Positions 46,910-58,800 of a stretch of 64,000 nucleotides of DNA are shown here, piece after piece. The position numbers and the translations under genes were made by a program. This DNA is from Mytilus trossulus (Eukaryota > Mollusca > Bivalvia > Mytilida > Mytilidae), in the NCBI RefSeq assembly GCF_036588685.1, contig NC_086374.1, forward strand, positions 66,958,457-67,022,456, in the 5' to 3' direction. The number at the start of each line of letters is the position of its first letter. The first letter of the stretch is position 1. Below the pieces are notes generated by a model. It saw nothing but the letters and a program-made list of their open reading frames with translations, had not been told where the DNA came from and did not search any database.

Positions 46910-48155
46910 AGGTATTTTTTTATAGCGCAATATTGTGCAATTGAAGTTTTTTTTTGCTATTGTGCAAAACTGTGAAAATGGAGATTTCTTGCTTTTTGCC
47001 CAATACTGTGCAACGGAAAATTTCTTGTGATTGGCAATACTATGCTATAGTGCAATAGAAGATTTATTACTTTTGCCTAAGCATGTGCTATGTCAAATAC
47101 AGTGCAATTGCAGATTTCTTATTTTGGCCAAAAACTGTGCTATTGTACAATCCTGTGCTATTGTGTAATACTTTGCAATTGAAGATTTCTTGTGATAAGC
47201 CAATGGACCTTTGGTGTGCTATAGTGCAATACTATGCAATAGAAGATTTATTACTTTTGCCTACTCATGTGCTATAGCGCAATACATATGTGTGCAATAG
47301 AAGATTTCTTGTTTTGGCTCAAAACTGTGCTATTGTACAATCCTGTGCTATTGTGTAATACTTTGCAATTGGAGATTTCTTGTGATTGGACAATACTGTG
47401 CTATAGCCCAATACTGTGCAATAGAAGATTTCTTGCTTTTGCCCAAAACTGAGCTATCGTACAATCCTGTGCAATTGAAGATTTCTTGTGATTGGGCAAT
47501 ACTGTGCAACAGAAGATTTCTTATTTTTACCTTTCTGTACTATTTTACCATACTGTGTTGTTGCGCATTACTGTGCAATTGGAGATTTCTTACTTTTACC
47601 CCCAATACTGTGTTATTTTACAATACTGTGTTGTTGCACGATACTGTGCAATTGAAGATTTCTTCTTGAAACTTTTCAAAAAAATGAAATTTCACCCCCC
47701 TCCCACACACGCACTTTTTGAACACCCATGGAGTTCTCCCCTAAACTCAATTTCAGCCTTCCATTTGCGGTTTTAGCACTTCAAGTTTGGTATCGCATTA
47801 CTTAACCTATTCGGCAATATCCTCCAACATCAATCCCAGCCATCCTTTTCTGATATCAAATTTTGTGGAGATACATACTATTACACAAAAGTTTTGTCCA
47901 GAAACTACAAAAAATTCTGTTGTTGGCCCTTTCTTCCTTAACTGTTGGTACTATAACCCCGTACATCAATTACAACATACCTTTTGGTGTATTGAACCTT
48001 CTGGTAAAATTTGATAAGGATCCATTCACTTATACTAAAGTTAATGTCTAGAAACCAGTTTCACGTTGTATGCATCTTCGGATGCTGCCAACATGAACAC
48101 AGGCATCATAGCATAATACGATCCCAAAATTTGTTTGCGGTCATATACAAATTGT
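46910..48155 (+). repeat. Rpt-G copy with an internal 'actgtgcaattgaagatttc' array
   Basis: 46920-47670 repeats words such as 'actgtgcaattgaagatttc' and 'ttgtgctattgtacaatcct' many times with irregular spacing. It passes into the Rpt-G tail ('ggagttctcccctaaactca', 'ttcacttatactaaagttaa', 'gcatcttcggatgctg', 'ttgcggtcatata'). Several open frames here are by-products of the repetition. Confidence 0.7.
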
Positions 48156-48164
48156 GTTTCAGTC

Positions 48165-48400
48165 ACCTGTGTTCTCTGTTAAGCCTTCTTTGGCCATCTT
48201 GGTGGTTAGGCGAGGTAATTGAACACATTTTTAAACTAGATACTCAAATGATGATTGTGGCAAAGGTTTGATAAATTTGGCCCAAAAATTTCAGAGAAGA
48301 TTTTTGTAAAAGTTGACAGACGATATCGGACACTAGACGCAAAGTGACGCGCCATTGGGTCCGGCGAGCTTAAAAGAAATATTGGAACATGGTCTCACCA
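48165..48400 (+). repeat. Mollusc repeat ('ttaaactagatactcaaatg')
   Basis: 'tggccatcttggtggttagg', 'ttaaactagatactcaaatg', 'tttcagagaagatttttgta' and 'gttgacagacgatatcggac' in the order known from many bivalve sequences. Confidence 0.55.
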
Positions 48401-49039
48401 ATATTATTTTGGCCGGGAAAGCTAAAAAGAAATATTGGAATATTGTCTCAAAATTTCCCCCTCAAATACACAGCTGCAGAACATGAACGGCTGCATTTAT
48501 CTTGATTTTTTTTTTAAATACAAGTTACACTCGGATTCACGAAATAATATGTACATTTATCTTTTATAAAAGACAATTATTATTCGTAAAAAAATGATTG
48601 AAAACTTTAACTGAGTTTAAATTTTTTTACATCACAAACTTTACAACTTTTTCTACCTAAAAAGGACCTGATCCTGAGTATAAAAGTAAAAAGAAAATCA
48701 AAGTGCTGGATAGCACCTGGGGAAAGTTTGCAAGATCTTGCAACGGTAGATTGTAATATTTCAAATAGAGTGTAAATGTGTAGATTGCATGGTTAACCTT
48801 TTTCCAGAGACATATATACACATGTATGTCTCTGCTTTTTCCTACTTAAAAAAAAAGCTTTATCAAGAAATAATTGTTACAGGATGCTTCAAACAAACCT
48901 CTCAAAATTCGTCATTCTCACGGTTGCCTGACATCAAGCAAAGTCCAAAACAAATTGGTCTGGTCTAGTAAAGTGATATACACCAAGTGACGTCTAGGTA
49001 TTACACCTGTATGTCATTCAAATCTTATTGAAATCATGT

Positions 49040-50320
49040 ACAGTAATATTCATGATTTAGGGGTGGGGATCTGGACATTTTACAAGTTCTCAAACAGGTA
49101 TCAGGTAGGGTAAGAGTGACCCTAGGGGACTAGCCTTTTATTTCATCTGATTTGTTTTATTATTCCGTACAAGAATATATGTTGTTTCAGTGCGGGGATT
49201 TCAACAGTTTTCAAGTTTTCGAAAAGAAGGGGGTGGATCTTGACTGTTTACAAGGTTACACCGAGGGACTCTAATTTTATTGGTTTTATTGTCCAATACA
49301 AGAATATTTATGGTTAAGGGTTGGGGATCTCAACCGTTTATAAGTTCTCAAACATTGGGTTGTAGATGACCCATAGGGACTCCCACTATATTTCGTTTGT
49401 TTTGTTTTGTTGCCCCATAAAAGAATATACATATATGGTTTAGGGGTGGGGATCTCAACCGTTTACAAGTTTTCAAAAAAGAAGGGGGTGGGGTCACCCA
49501 TGGACTTTTTCTATATTTCGTTTGATTTATTTGATGGTCCCATACAAAAATATATATAGTTTGTGGGTGGGGATCTCAACCGTTTACAAGTTCTCAAAGA
49601 ACAAGGGGTGGGAGTGACCCCTGGGTACTCGCCTTCTTTTGCATTTGATTTGTTTTATTGTCCAGTACAAGAATATATATGGTTAAGGGGTGGGGATCTC
49701 GACCATTTCCAAGTTCTCAAACATGAGGGGTGGTGCTGACCCAAAGGGCCTCCCACTTTATTTGATTTGTTTGTTGCTTACTTGGGCCCTTTTTGGCCCC
49801 TTATTCTTAACTATTGGAACCAAAACTCCCAAAATCAATCCCACCTTCCCTTTGTGGTCATAAATAAACCTTGTGCTTAAATTTCATAGATTTCTATTTA
49901 CTTATACTTATACTAGTAATTGTGCGAAATAAAAAAAAATGCTTATTTGGGCCCTTTTTTAGTCCCTAATTCCTAAACTATTACTCCCAAAATCATCCCA
50001 ACCTTCCTTTTTTAAACATAAACCTTGTGTTAAAATTTCATAGTTTTCTATTTACTTATACTAGAGTGATTGTGCGAAAACCAAGAAAAACGCTTATTGG
50101 CCCCTTTTTTGGCCCCTTATTCTTAAACTGTTGGGACCAAAACTTCCCAATCATTCCCAACCTTCCTTGTGTTGTCATTAACCTTGTGTTTAAATTTCAT
50201 AGATTTCTATTAACTTATACTAAAGTTATAGTGCGAAAACCAAATGTCTTTGGACGACGACGATGACTATGCCAACCTCATACCAATATATGACAAAAAT
50301 TTTGCGGTCGTATAAAAAGA
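49040..50320 (+). repeat. Rpt-G copy with a ~115-130-bp internal array
   Basis: About six units share 'ggggtggggatctcaaccgt', 'ttacaagttctcaaa', 'gacccctagggactc' and 'gatttgttttattgtcc' (49055-49765). Then comes the Rpt-G tail with its own ~150-bp near-repeats ('gggcccttttttagtccct', 'catagatttctatttactta') and the end 'ttttgcggtcgtataaaaag'. Confidence 0.75.
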
Positions 50321-50324
50321 CGAT

Positions 50325-50460
50325 GTTGTATGATTGCAAATGTGACGACTTTTCACAAGAGACCAAATGACACAGAAATTAATATCTATGGGTCACCGTA
50401 CAGCCTTTCACAATGAGCAAAGGCCATACCGCATAGTCAGCTATAAAAGACACCGAAATG
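50325..50460 (+). repeat. Rpt-A fragment
   Basis: 'gtgacgacttttcacaagag', 'ctatgggtcaccgtacagcc', 'taccgcatagtcagctataa' directly after the Rpt-G end. Confidence 0.75.
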
Positions 50461-50544
50461 AATCTGTCTGATTTGTTCATGTCTGTCATCTCTTAGTAGT
50501 GCCTTCATAGAAAAAATAATTCATACAACTGTTGGTAACAATCT

Positions 50545-50690
50545 TTATTTAGGGGCCAGCTGATGCCCACCTTCGGTGCAGGACTTTTTTGCTGTGTTGA
50601 AGACCCATTGGTTACCTTTGGATGTTGACTGCTCCTTGGTGAGGTTGTTGTCTTCTTGACATATTCCCCTTTTCCATTCTTAATTTTATC
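50545..50690 (+). mobile_element. Diverged PLE 3' tail
   Basis: 'aggggccagctgatgcccac', 'aagacccattggttacc' and the end 'tattccccttttccattctt' match the last 150 bp of the PLE tail with many substitutions; an older insertion. Confidence 0.65.
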
Positions 50691-50710
50691 ATGTGTGAAT
50701 GTTTAAGAAA

Positions 50711-50863
50711 TAATTGATTCAAGCTATACTTTATTGTAGTTTTTACATGGGTAGGCATTATATTCATGATTATTTTTCCCCGAGCAATAGTTAGGGCTAA
50801 ACTAACACGAATATAATGCCTAACCATGTAAAAACTACAATAAAGTATAGCTTGCATCAATTA
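50711..50863. repeat. Foldback with ~54-bp arms
   Basis: 50711-50765 ('taattgattcaagctatact' onward) is complementary to 50809-50863 with about two mismatches, loop 43 bases. Confidence 0.85.
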
Positions 50864-51299
50864 TTACTATTCCCATTATGACAATTAAGGTCATTTCTAT
50901 GTCCAATGAGTATAAGGGTAAAGCGATTGTTTGGGCTATTCCATGAGCATCCCTTTTTTGTTTGTAAAGAAGCAAACAGCTGGCACTGTGATTTTTCAGA
51001 TGGAGGAGTTTTTGAACAGCCAGCATGAAAGGTTGTCGTATCTAGGTCAAATATGTCAATTACGGAATGCAACACATTACTGCAGTCAGAATAAAGGAAT
51101 AAGTAACAACATGTGCATTATTTAAGAGTTTGGAAGTGTTTTAAGTTAATGAAATATATTAAATTCTTGCCAATTTGATAAAATTCATTATTCCGCAGTA
51201 GTCAACGAATATACACATGTGCAAAAAAATATTATTGGATTTAGAGCATGGGTTTATTCATAAAGTGAAAGAAGCACATCATATTAGAACAAGAGGCTG

Positions 51300-51870
51300 T
51301 CACAACGACAGCAAACCAGATTTAATCATTTATAAACATTTATTTGTATCCTGTCAATATCACAAGAACCATAACTGATGAACAGGGAAAGTGAAAATCG
51401 TCAATATCAAATTTGAACTCCTTTTTGTCAGCAGTATCAACATATTAAAATTTGAAAAGCTTAGGTTGAATGGTTCATGAGTAAATGCACGGACACGACT
51501 GGAAAAGCCATTTTTCAATCTTTCAAGAACCATAACTCCTGAACGGTAAAAGTCAAAATCATCATTATTGAACTTGACCTCCATTTTGTCATCAGTAACA
51601 ACATATTAAAATTTTGGAAGCTTTGATTGAACAGTTCATGCGTAAATGCATGGACACGACTGGAAATGCCATTTTTCAATATTTCAAGAACCATAACTCC
51701 TGAACAGTAAAAGTACAAATAGTCATTATTGAACTTGACCTTCATTTTGTTGTCTGTAACAACATATTAAAATTTGAAAAGCTTTGGTTGAACGGTTCAT
51801 GCGTAAATGCACGGACAACATTAGGTTGCTGCCCGACGGCCGAAAGCCCGACCGCCGTACATCCTTAAAT
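51300..51870 (+). repeat. Tandem repeat, three units of 150-170 bp
   Basis: 'tttcaagaaccataactcct' followed by 'attgaacttgacctccattt', 'aacaacatattaaaatttg' and 'gcgtaaatgcatggacacga' occurs three times, starting about 51363, 51534 and 51685, then 'gttgctgcccgacggccgaa'. Open frames on the minus strand are incidental. Confidence 0.8.
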
Positions 51871-52185
51871 CAATAACCGACATTTTTGTCACAAAAATCC
51901 GGTTAATAAAATTTAAATTATTAACTGATGGCTGTCTTATCAACAATTATTACACACATATTCCGTTGTTAGATTGCCCTAAAATGTCAGTGTGACCGCT
52001 GGCAATCACTTGCCACCCATCTTGTATCCATTTGTTGACATTATTTATTTTAATAATATGAAAAAATAATCTTAAAATAGCAAGTTAAACTTGATTCTAA
52101 ATTTCCTTTATTGCACAATCTGTTATCACATATCATTTGAATCAACACAATAATGTTAGAAAACATAACAAACTAATCTCTTGCC

Positions 52186-52472
52186 TTAACCCTTCCCTCC
52201 ATTGATTTTTTTAACACACATGATTTGCATAGGATTTTTTCAATCAGGTTTAAAGTATTGATGCATTGTGAAAACAAATATTTCATCAATAAAATTCCAG
52301 TCAGATATTCTCATGAATTTCCTTATTATTTTAGATACAAGTTTTATTAAGTCTTAAGCAGACATTTTGTAGTCAAAGCGTTGAAACTAAGGTACTACAC
52401 AGGCGTCAAAAGGCGTCATTAGGGAGTTAAGGGGGTGGCGTCAAAAGGCGACATTATGGAGGAAAGGGTTAA
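52186..52472. mobile_element. piggyBac-like MITE (TTAA-flanked, CCCTTxCCTCCAT ends)
   Basis: TTAA at 52186-52189 and 52469-52472 flank ends CCCTTCCCTCCAT and ATGGAGGAAAGGG, which are inverted repeats. TTAA target duplication and termini starting CCC are the piggyBac hallmark. Two inner 'ggcgtcaaaaggcg' words lie at the right side. No transposase. Confidence 0.75.
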
Positions 52473-52833
52473 CCTGAAATACACATAATGACTTGCACAT
52501 TTCAAAATATCAAATATAAAACTTAAAATGTTATTTGGTAATGGCATATATAAATAAAATCAACAATCATAAAAAATATACAAAAGTATAAATATTATTA
52601 AAAATATCACAGTATGGACATGAAAAATCAATTATTTATAGTTGATCAATGTCTAAACCATTTTAAAATCATTTTTAAATGCAACTGCATCTTAAAACAT
52701 CATGTATAAGTCGAACAATTTGACTCCTTCAAGGTGAGACAAAAATCCATAAAAAAAACCCTGGTCATAAAATGTGGAGTAAATTATCATGAGCACCACC
52801 ATGACTAGACAATTATGCTATAAGTACATGGAA

Positions 52834-55800
52834 TTACAAAGATTTCTTAATTTTTGAAGTATACTGGTTAAATGTTAAATAACCCCACAATATTGCAGAT
52901 CCTATATAAATCCAATACACTACAGAAGTAAATGTCAAGGACATTCCTATTGACGGACTTCCAGCCTTACAGACAAAGATGAAACACAAACATCTAAATA
53001 ACTCCATATATGGTGCCATCATCCTGAAAATGAAAAAGAAGAAATTTTGAGGTTATTTATGAACAAGCATGCAGTTAAAGTATCAAGATACAAAAAGCTA
53101 CTAAAGGCCTGAATCGCTTACCTGTCAAAATAAATTTCTATTGTTTATTAATCACCTACAGATAATGCTGAAAGGTACTTGAGATTTGCAGTCTGTCTGG
53201 CTGTCTGTCCATCTGTTAGTGTGGCTTATCAGTTTTCCATGGTTGAAGGTATTGGTTTGATATTTGGGATATTGTTTTATGTTGACAAGTTCAAATTTTG
53301 TTCTGGTCTAATGATTTTGTGCAGAGTTATGGTCCTTTGACTAAGAAAATTCATTCAGATAATAATTTTTCTACACTTTTTTTGAAGATATTGATTTGAT
53401 AACTTGTGCATAGTTTTATAATGACAAGTTATAGATCAAGTTCAAATTTTATTTCAGTTTGATGATTTGGTGTACAGTTATGGTCCTTGGACTTATTCAC
53501 TCAAATAATCAGTTTCCCCCCTTTTTTCAATCATACTTGAAGATATAGAATGGATAGTTGGTAAATAGTTTTATCAGGACAAGGAACAGATTAAAGTCGA
53601 AGTTTGTTCAGGTGTGGTAATTTGGTGCAGAGTTATGGTCCTTGGACTTAAAAATTCACTTCAATAATCAGTTTTCCACACTTTTTTTGTCATGCTTGAA
53701 GATATAACTTGATATTTGTTATAAAGTTTACACCATGACAAATCATAGATCAAATTGGTATTTTGTTCTAGTAAAATGAATTTTTAACTGTGCAATACTC
53801 TCAGAATGATTGTTATAGTTCGAAATGTTATGGGCAAAATCAAAAATCGTAGTTTAAGTGCAATAACTCTCTGAAAGCAGTCATCCAAGCATTTTTGCAT
53901 ATTTTCAATTGCTGATAATGTTTGCTGTTTACAGCATCTTTTTCTGTTATAGCTTTAAACATAATAGACAAGATTTTCAAAATTTGTAATTTATGGACTG
54001 CTGTAAGGAGACGACGGCCAATAGTCATATAAGAATTTTTGAATATCTTGTATTGTGTAAGTTTTAGAGGTAACGAAAAAAACAGCATATATAGCAGATT
54101 AATAAATATAGAATAATAGGTAGTTGAAGTTTTGATACTGACTATATCATGTGGAATATCTAGACGAGCCCGTTAGGGCGAGTTAAGATATTCAACATGA
54201 TATAGTCAGTATCAAAAACGGAACAACCTATTATTCTGTTTATCGGTAATGATGACGTCCCGCAATGTTATGACGTCACACAATGTATTGCCTAATATTT
54301 TCAGTGATACAGCCAGTACGGTGATACTCGAAAATATTAGGCAGTAAGATCAAAGGGAAAATATACAAAATACCGATAAACACAAATTTTGATCATTGAG
54401 AAGCTTTTATATTTACTTAACAATACAACATGATTAAAATGTTTAGCTGATTTTACAGAGTTATCTCTCAGCAATGTTAGGTACCAACTTAAACAAGACC
54501 TAAAAATGAATCATAAAAATAAATCAAGATGCATTTATTCACAAATATGTTTATCTTCTTTTTCTAAATCTAATGAACATTCTTATGTTCCAAAAGACAG
54601 CTCCTTGTGATAATATGCTTATATAATTTTAAGAATTATTGAAGGAGATGTAATGGATACATGTCAGCTGGGTTTTACTTTATTTATATTTCTTACCTTG
54701 CATCAAAAAGGGCTCCAAAAACTTCTAGACAATAAATTATATACAAAATATAGCATACCACACTGAATGCATTCATACTCTGAAATAAAACAATATTCTT
54801 TATTAATCATAGATTAATGAGGTACAAAATAAAATGTCAAGATCATTTAAGGTAAAATATAAACAAGCAAACTTTGAATTCTTTTAGTGCTTTAAAAATG
54901 TGATGAATTGCTGATCAGTTTTAGGTTGCTATAAAGCGGTAAAAGTCTATGAGACTGCAATAGTCTATCTCCTACACAGCTTAATGCAGGTACTTACACT
55001 TTTGGTATTTAGCTGAATTTTGTTGCCGAATGACCTTCACCCTGCTCCGAATAACTTTCAGGCTTTAAGCAACAATCACTTTTTAATTGTGATGTCAAAG
55101 TTTACCAGAACTTGTATAATTTTATGTAATGGCGGACAAACTTGCATACAAGTGTAAATATGTCTAAACCAGCATTGAAACAATCATTTACAAAAAATAC
55201 TTATTACAAGCTGAATTAACTATACCCATTTGCCACACAGCGTTCTCCCAAGAACCTTATGGCATCATTATTTGAGGGTGATTTGTCATGTCATCTAAAT
55301 TGACTGTGTTATGGACCTGATTCCTTAATATCTAGAAACCTGATGACATTTAAAAATCTCTGTTTACCAGGATGCTGTATGAATTCAGAGAGAGCACATA
55401 CACAGTGTGTTTATTTATTTTTATCTGAATGTTTGTGATTTTCTTCAGGAGCATTATCCTATATGGAAATTAAATTCACTGCCCCGAAATAAAACAGAAC
55501 TGATTGTGCTTCTCATAACTAGTCTGTATAATAAAGTGTTGTGTGCAGAAATAATGAAAAATCACTAAAAAGATATTCAAATCTGTTTTCTATATATACA
55601 TACATATATATATTTTTTTTATAATAAATGGAACAGTAATTGCTGTATCAAGCTGGTTCTTCTTACCTGGTCTCTATGAGCTAACACATCATACCCAACA
55701 ATAAGTAAACCAAAATGTACCCATATGTACACATTCATCCATGTTGGTAACATGGGTCCTTCATACTTTGGCATTGGAGCTGACACCTGTAGTAAAATTC

Positions 55801-58800
55801 CATACATTATTCATTTTCATCAAAATTCTACTGCAAAAAAAACCAGTAATTGACAGTAAGTGTCATCTATCTACATTGGCTATGCTGCAGCAAGAACAGG
55901 TACACTATGTTGGATAAGGTCCTTATACACCAATAGCCCCTAAAAAACTGTTAAAGTTTGATTCCGCAGGTGTCTATCCACTTGGAACTTGAAATGTCAC
56001 TCAAAATCAAATTTTAGATAAACCGGGTGTAAAATTTCGAGATTTTCATTGACTAAGGTATACGAAATATTTTTGCAATTATTATTTTGGCGGTTTCGAA
56101 ACTTTTATCAATTCCTTTGCATGTAAACTTTTAAATTGGCGGAATTTATTTTGCGATTTTTTTCAACCTGCGAAAATAAGCGAAAATTTACACTCCACGA
56201 AAATAACCCGCTATACGGTAATCTTCTATATGGTACAAAGCTATTTTATCCAGAGACAAGTGTCCATTGAAAGATGTCAATATAACGTTAAATTTCATTT
56301 TCCTATGAAATCAAAATCATAACTGGTAACTTTTATAAGACCATGAATCTGATGTAGAGTAGTTGTCGTTTGTTTATGTGATATATACATGTTTCTCGTT
56401 TCTCATTTTGTTTATATAGATTAGACCGTTGGTTTTCCCGTTTGAATGGTTTTACACTAGTAATTTTGGGGCCCTTTATAGCTTGTTGTTCGGTGTGAGC
56501 CAAGGCTCTGTGTTGAAGGCCGTACTTTAACCTATAATGGTTTAATTTTTAAATTGTTATTTGGATGGAGAGTTGTCTCATTGGCACTCACACCACATCT
56601 TCCTATATCTATATAGTATAAATAAATATATACATTCTGTATATTAACACTTGCTTGACTATACTTCCACTATTTCATATGGTTTTATAACTTAAAATTC
56701 TTTATCTAATTTTTACCTTAGGTATATCTTCTATCATTCCCAATCTTGGTTTCCCTGGAGACCATCCAGGACCTTTAAAAATAACTGATAATTTGTTTCC
56801 AATCCCTGGAGTTGCCATGAAAGTTTTCAACATATATTGCAGATGGCATATCTTCAAAATAGAACAATACAAAACATTGATGAATGCCTGATATAAATAT
56901 TACACACTAATAATAAAAAATAAATGACATTAAAGATAACAACACCCATCAATTACCGCATGGTGATTAATTTATTGTGGTCATAATAATACAAGTATAA
57001 TATATTCCCAAGCACAAAAGTTATAATATATTCCCAAGAACAAAAGTTATATTATTATTGTGAATAAACAAAAAATATTGTCCTCATAATTTTTTTTAAA
57101 GGCTAGTAGTAGGTTAGTTAAGGGTTCCAAAACTGTTCTGACCCTACTAATTTAGAATTAAATTCAATTCAAAACCACAAGAGTACATTTAAGAAAAGAA
57201 TAATGTGTTCAAATGTATCCTTCTGAAACACATATTTTATACATACAAGGGCAGTAACTCCATTATATTTTTGAAGGCAGTCTTTTTAATTTATTTTTTC
57301 ATATATGTCCTAAAAAAATGAAGGTGTGAGATTGCTTACAGTGTAATTTTCCAATTAATTCAAGGGACATAACTACTGTAAAATTAATAGTTGGATCTGA
57401 GCTGATTTTTAAACTGGCCTAAAATCTTGCTAAAATAAATATATGATATAAATTTCATAAAATTCTGATAAGAAATGTAGGTCTGAGAATGGTCATAGTC
57501 TACCTCTAAGATCAATTTTACCGTAAATGACAATTAAAAATGCAAACATTTCAAAAGTAATTTCATTTTTAACAATTTTGATTAATTTTTAATTTCCAGG
57601 AGCATCTCTCAATATTTTTTTGGATGTTTCGTTTAATCTTTAGATAGAATAAGCATTCTAACAGGAAACTGATTAGTCTAGTATCTTTTTGGTAATCCAT
57701 ACTTGGTACTACTGAGTGATACTCAAGTAGTCGAGTACTTGTTGTCATTCTTTTCACCTCTTGATTTGTATAAATTCAAACATTCAAATGGTTTCTCTAC
57801 AATCTAAATACAGATAGTGCTTACTTGTGAGTGAATAGGACCCCATGAATCTAGAGGATGTACAAGACCATAGACAACTTCTTCTTTTTCTTCTTCAAAT
57901 GTTCCTATGATAATAACAAATACATACAATTTTAAGAATGTTAAAAAATTTAAGAAGCTTAACGAAAAATCGCACATTGATGTTTAAAACAAAACATAAG
58001 GATTCTTTCATGATTTAATTGATAATTTTAAATGTCTAGGTTATATATTAGTAACTGTTAGATAGAATCTTATTTTGCCCAAAACCCAAATGTTTATAAT
58101 ATTAAGTTTTGCTTTTTAACACAATACATAAAATAAAATAAGAGGTGCCTTTGAAAATCACTGTTTGGATTAAGCTGAATGAATGCACAGTGTTCCATAC
58201 TAATGAAAAAAGATTACCAACATAAGTCATTATTAAATTCAGGTATAAGTTTTGCTTTAGTTGCTTTATATAAAATTCTGTTTCAGTTCCCCAGTTGTTT
58301 GAAGTTGTGTATAAGTATTTACCAAATAGTCTGTCAAATATAATGAGTGTTCCTCCAAAGTTTTTATCTATGTACTGTCTGTTTCTGCCATGATGGGCTC
58401 TGTGGTGGCCTGGACTATTCAAAATCCATTCTAATGGACCAATGCTTTTAATTGTCTAAAATAAAACATGTTCATGCAATAAACAATATTTTAAAGTTTA
58501 TTCTAATATTTATATTGAATGTAAAGCAGTTTTTTAGTTGGGTGCCAGTATTTGTGATCTCTCAGTACTTGTTTGGTTTTTTGAAAGTGATTACATACTT
58601 TATAGTGGCTGATCTTTGTGAATATTTGTGTAATGATTTTATTTGTGAATGTTTTGTAACTGTACTTGTGAGTTACATGTAAGTCATCATCATGCCATTG
58701 ATGGACCAAAACAAGTAGAGTCAAAATACACAATCATGAATTAACATAAAAAAATACACAATGTTCTAAATTTTTAATATCGTATTTCGTTCATTCAAAA

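Noticed and set aside
46900..48271. Several plus-strand open frames of 60-95 codons
   Set aside because: Composed of the 'actgtgcaattgaagatttc' array and Rpt-G tail; no conserved protein features.
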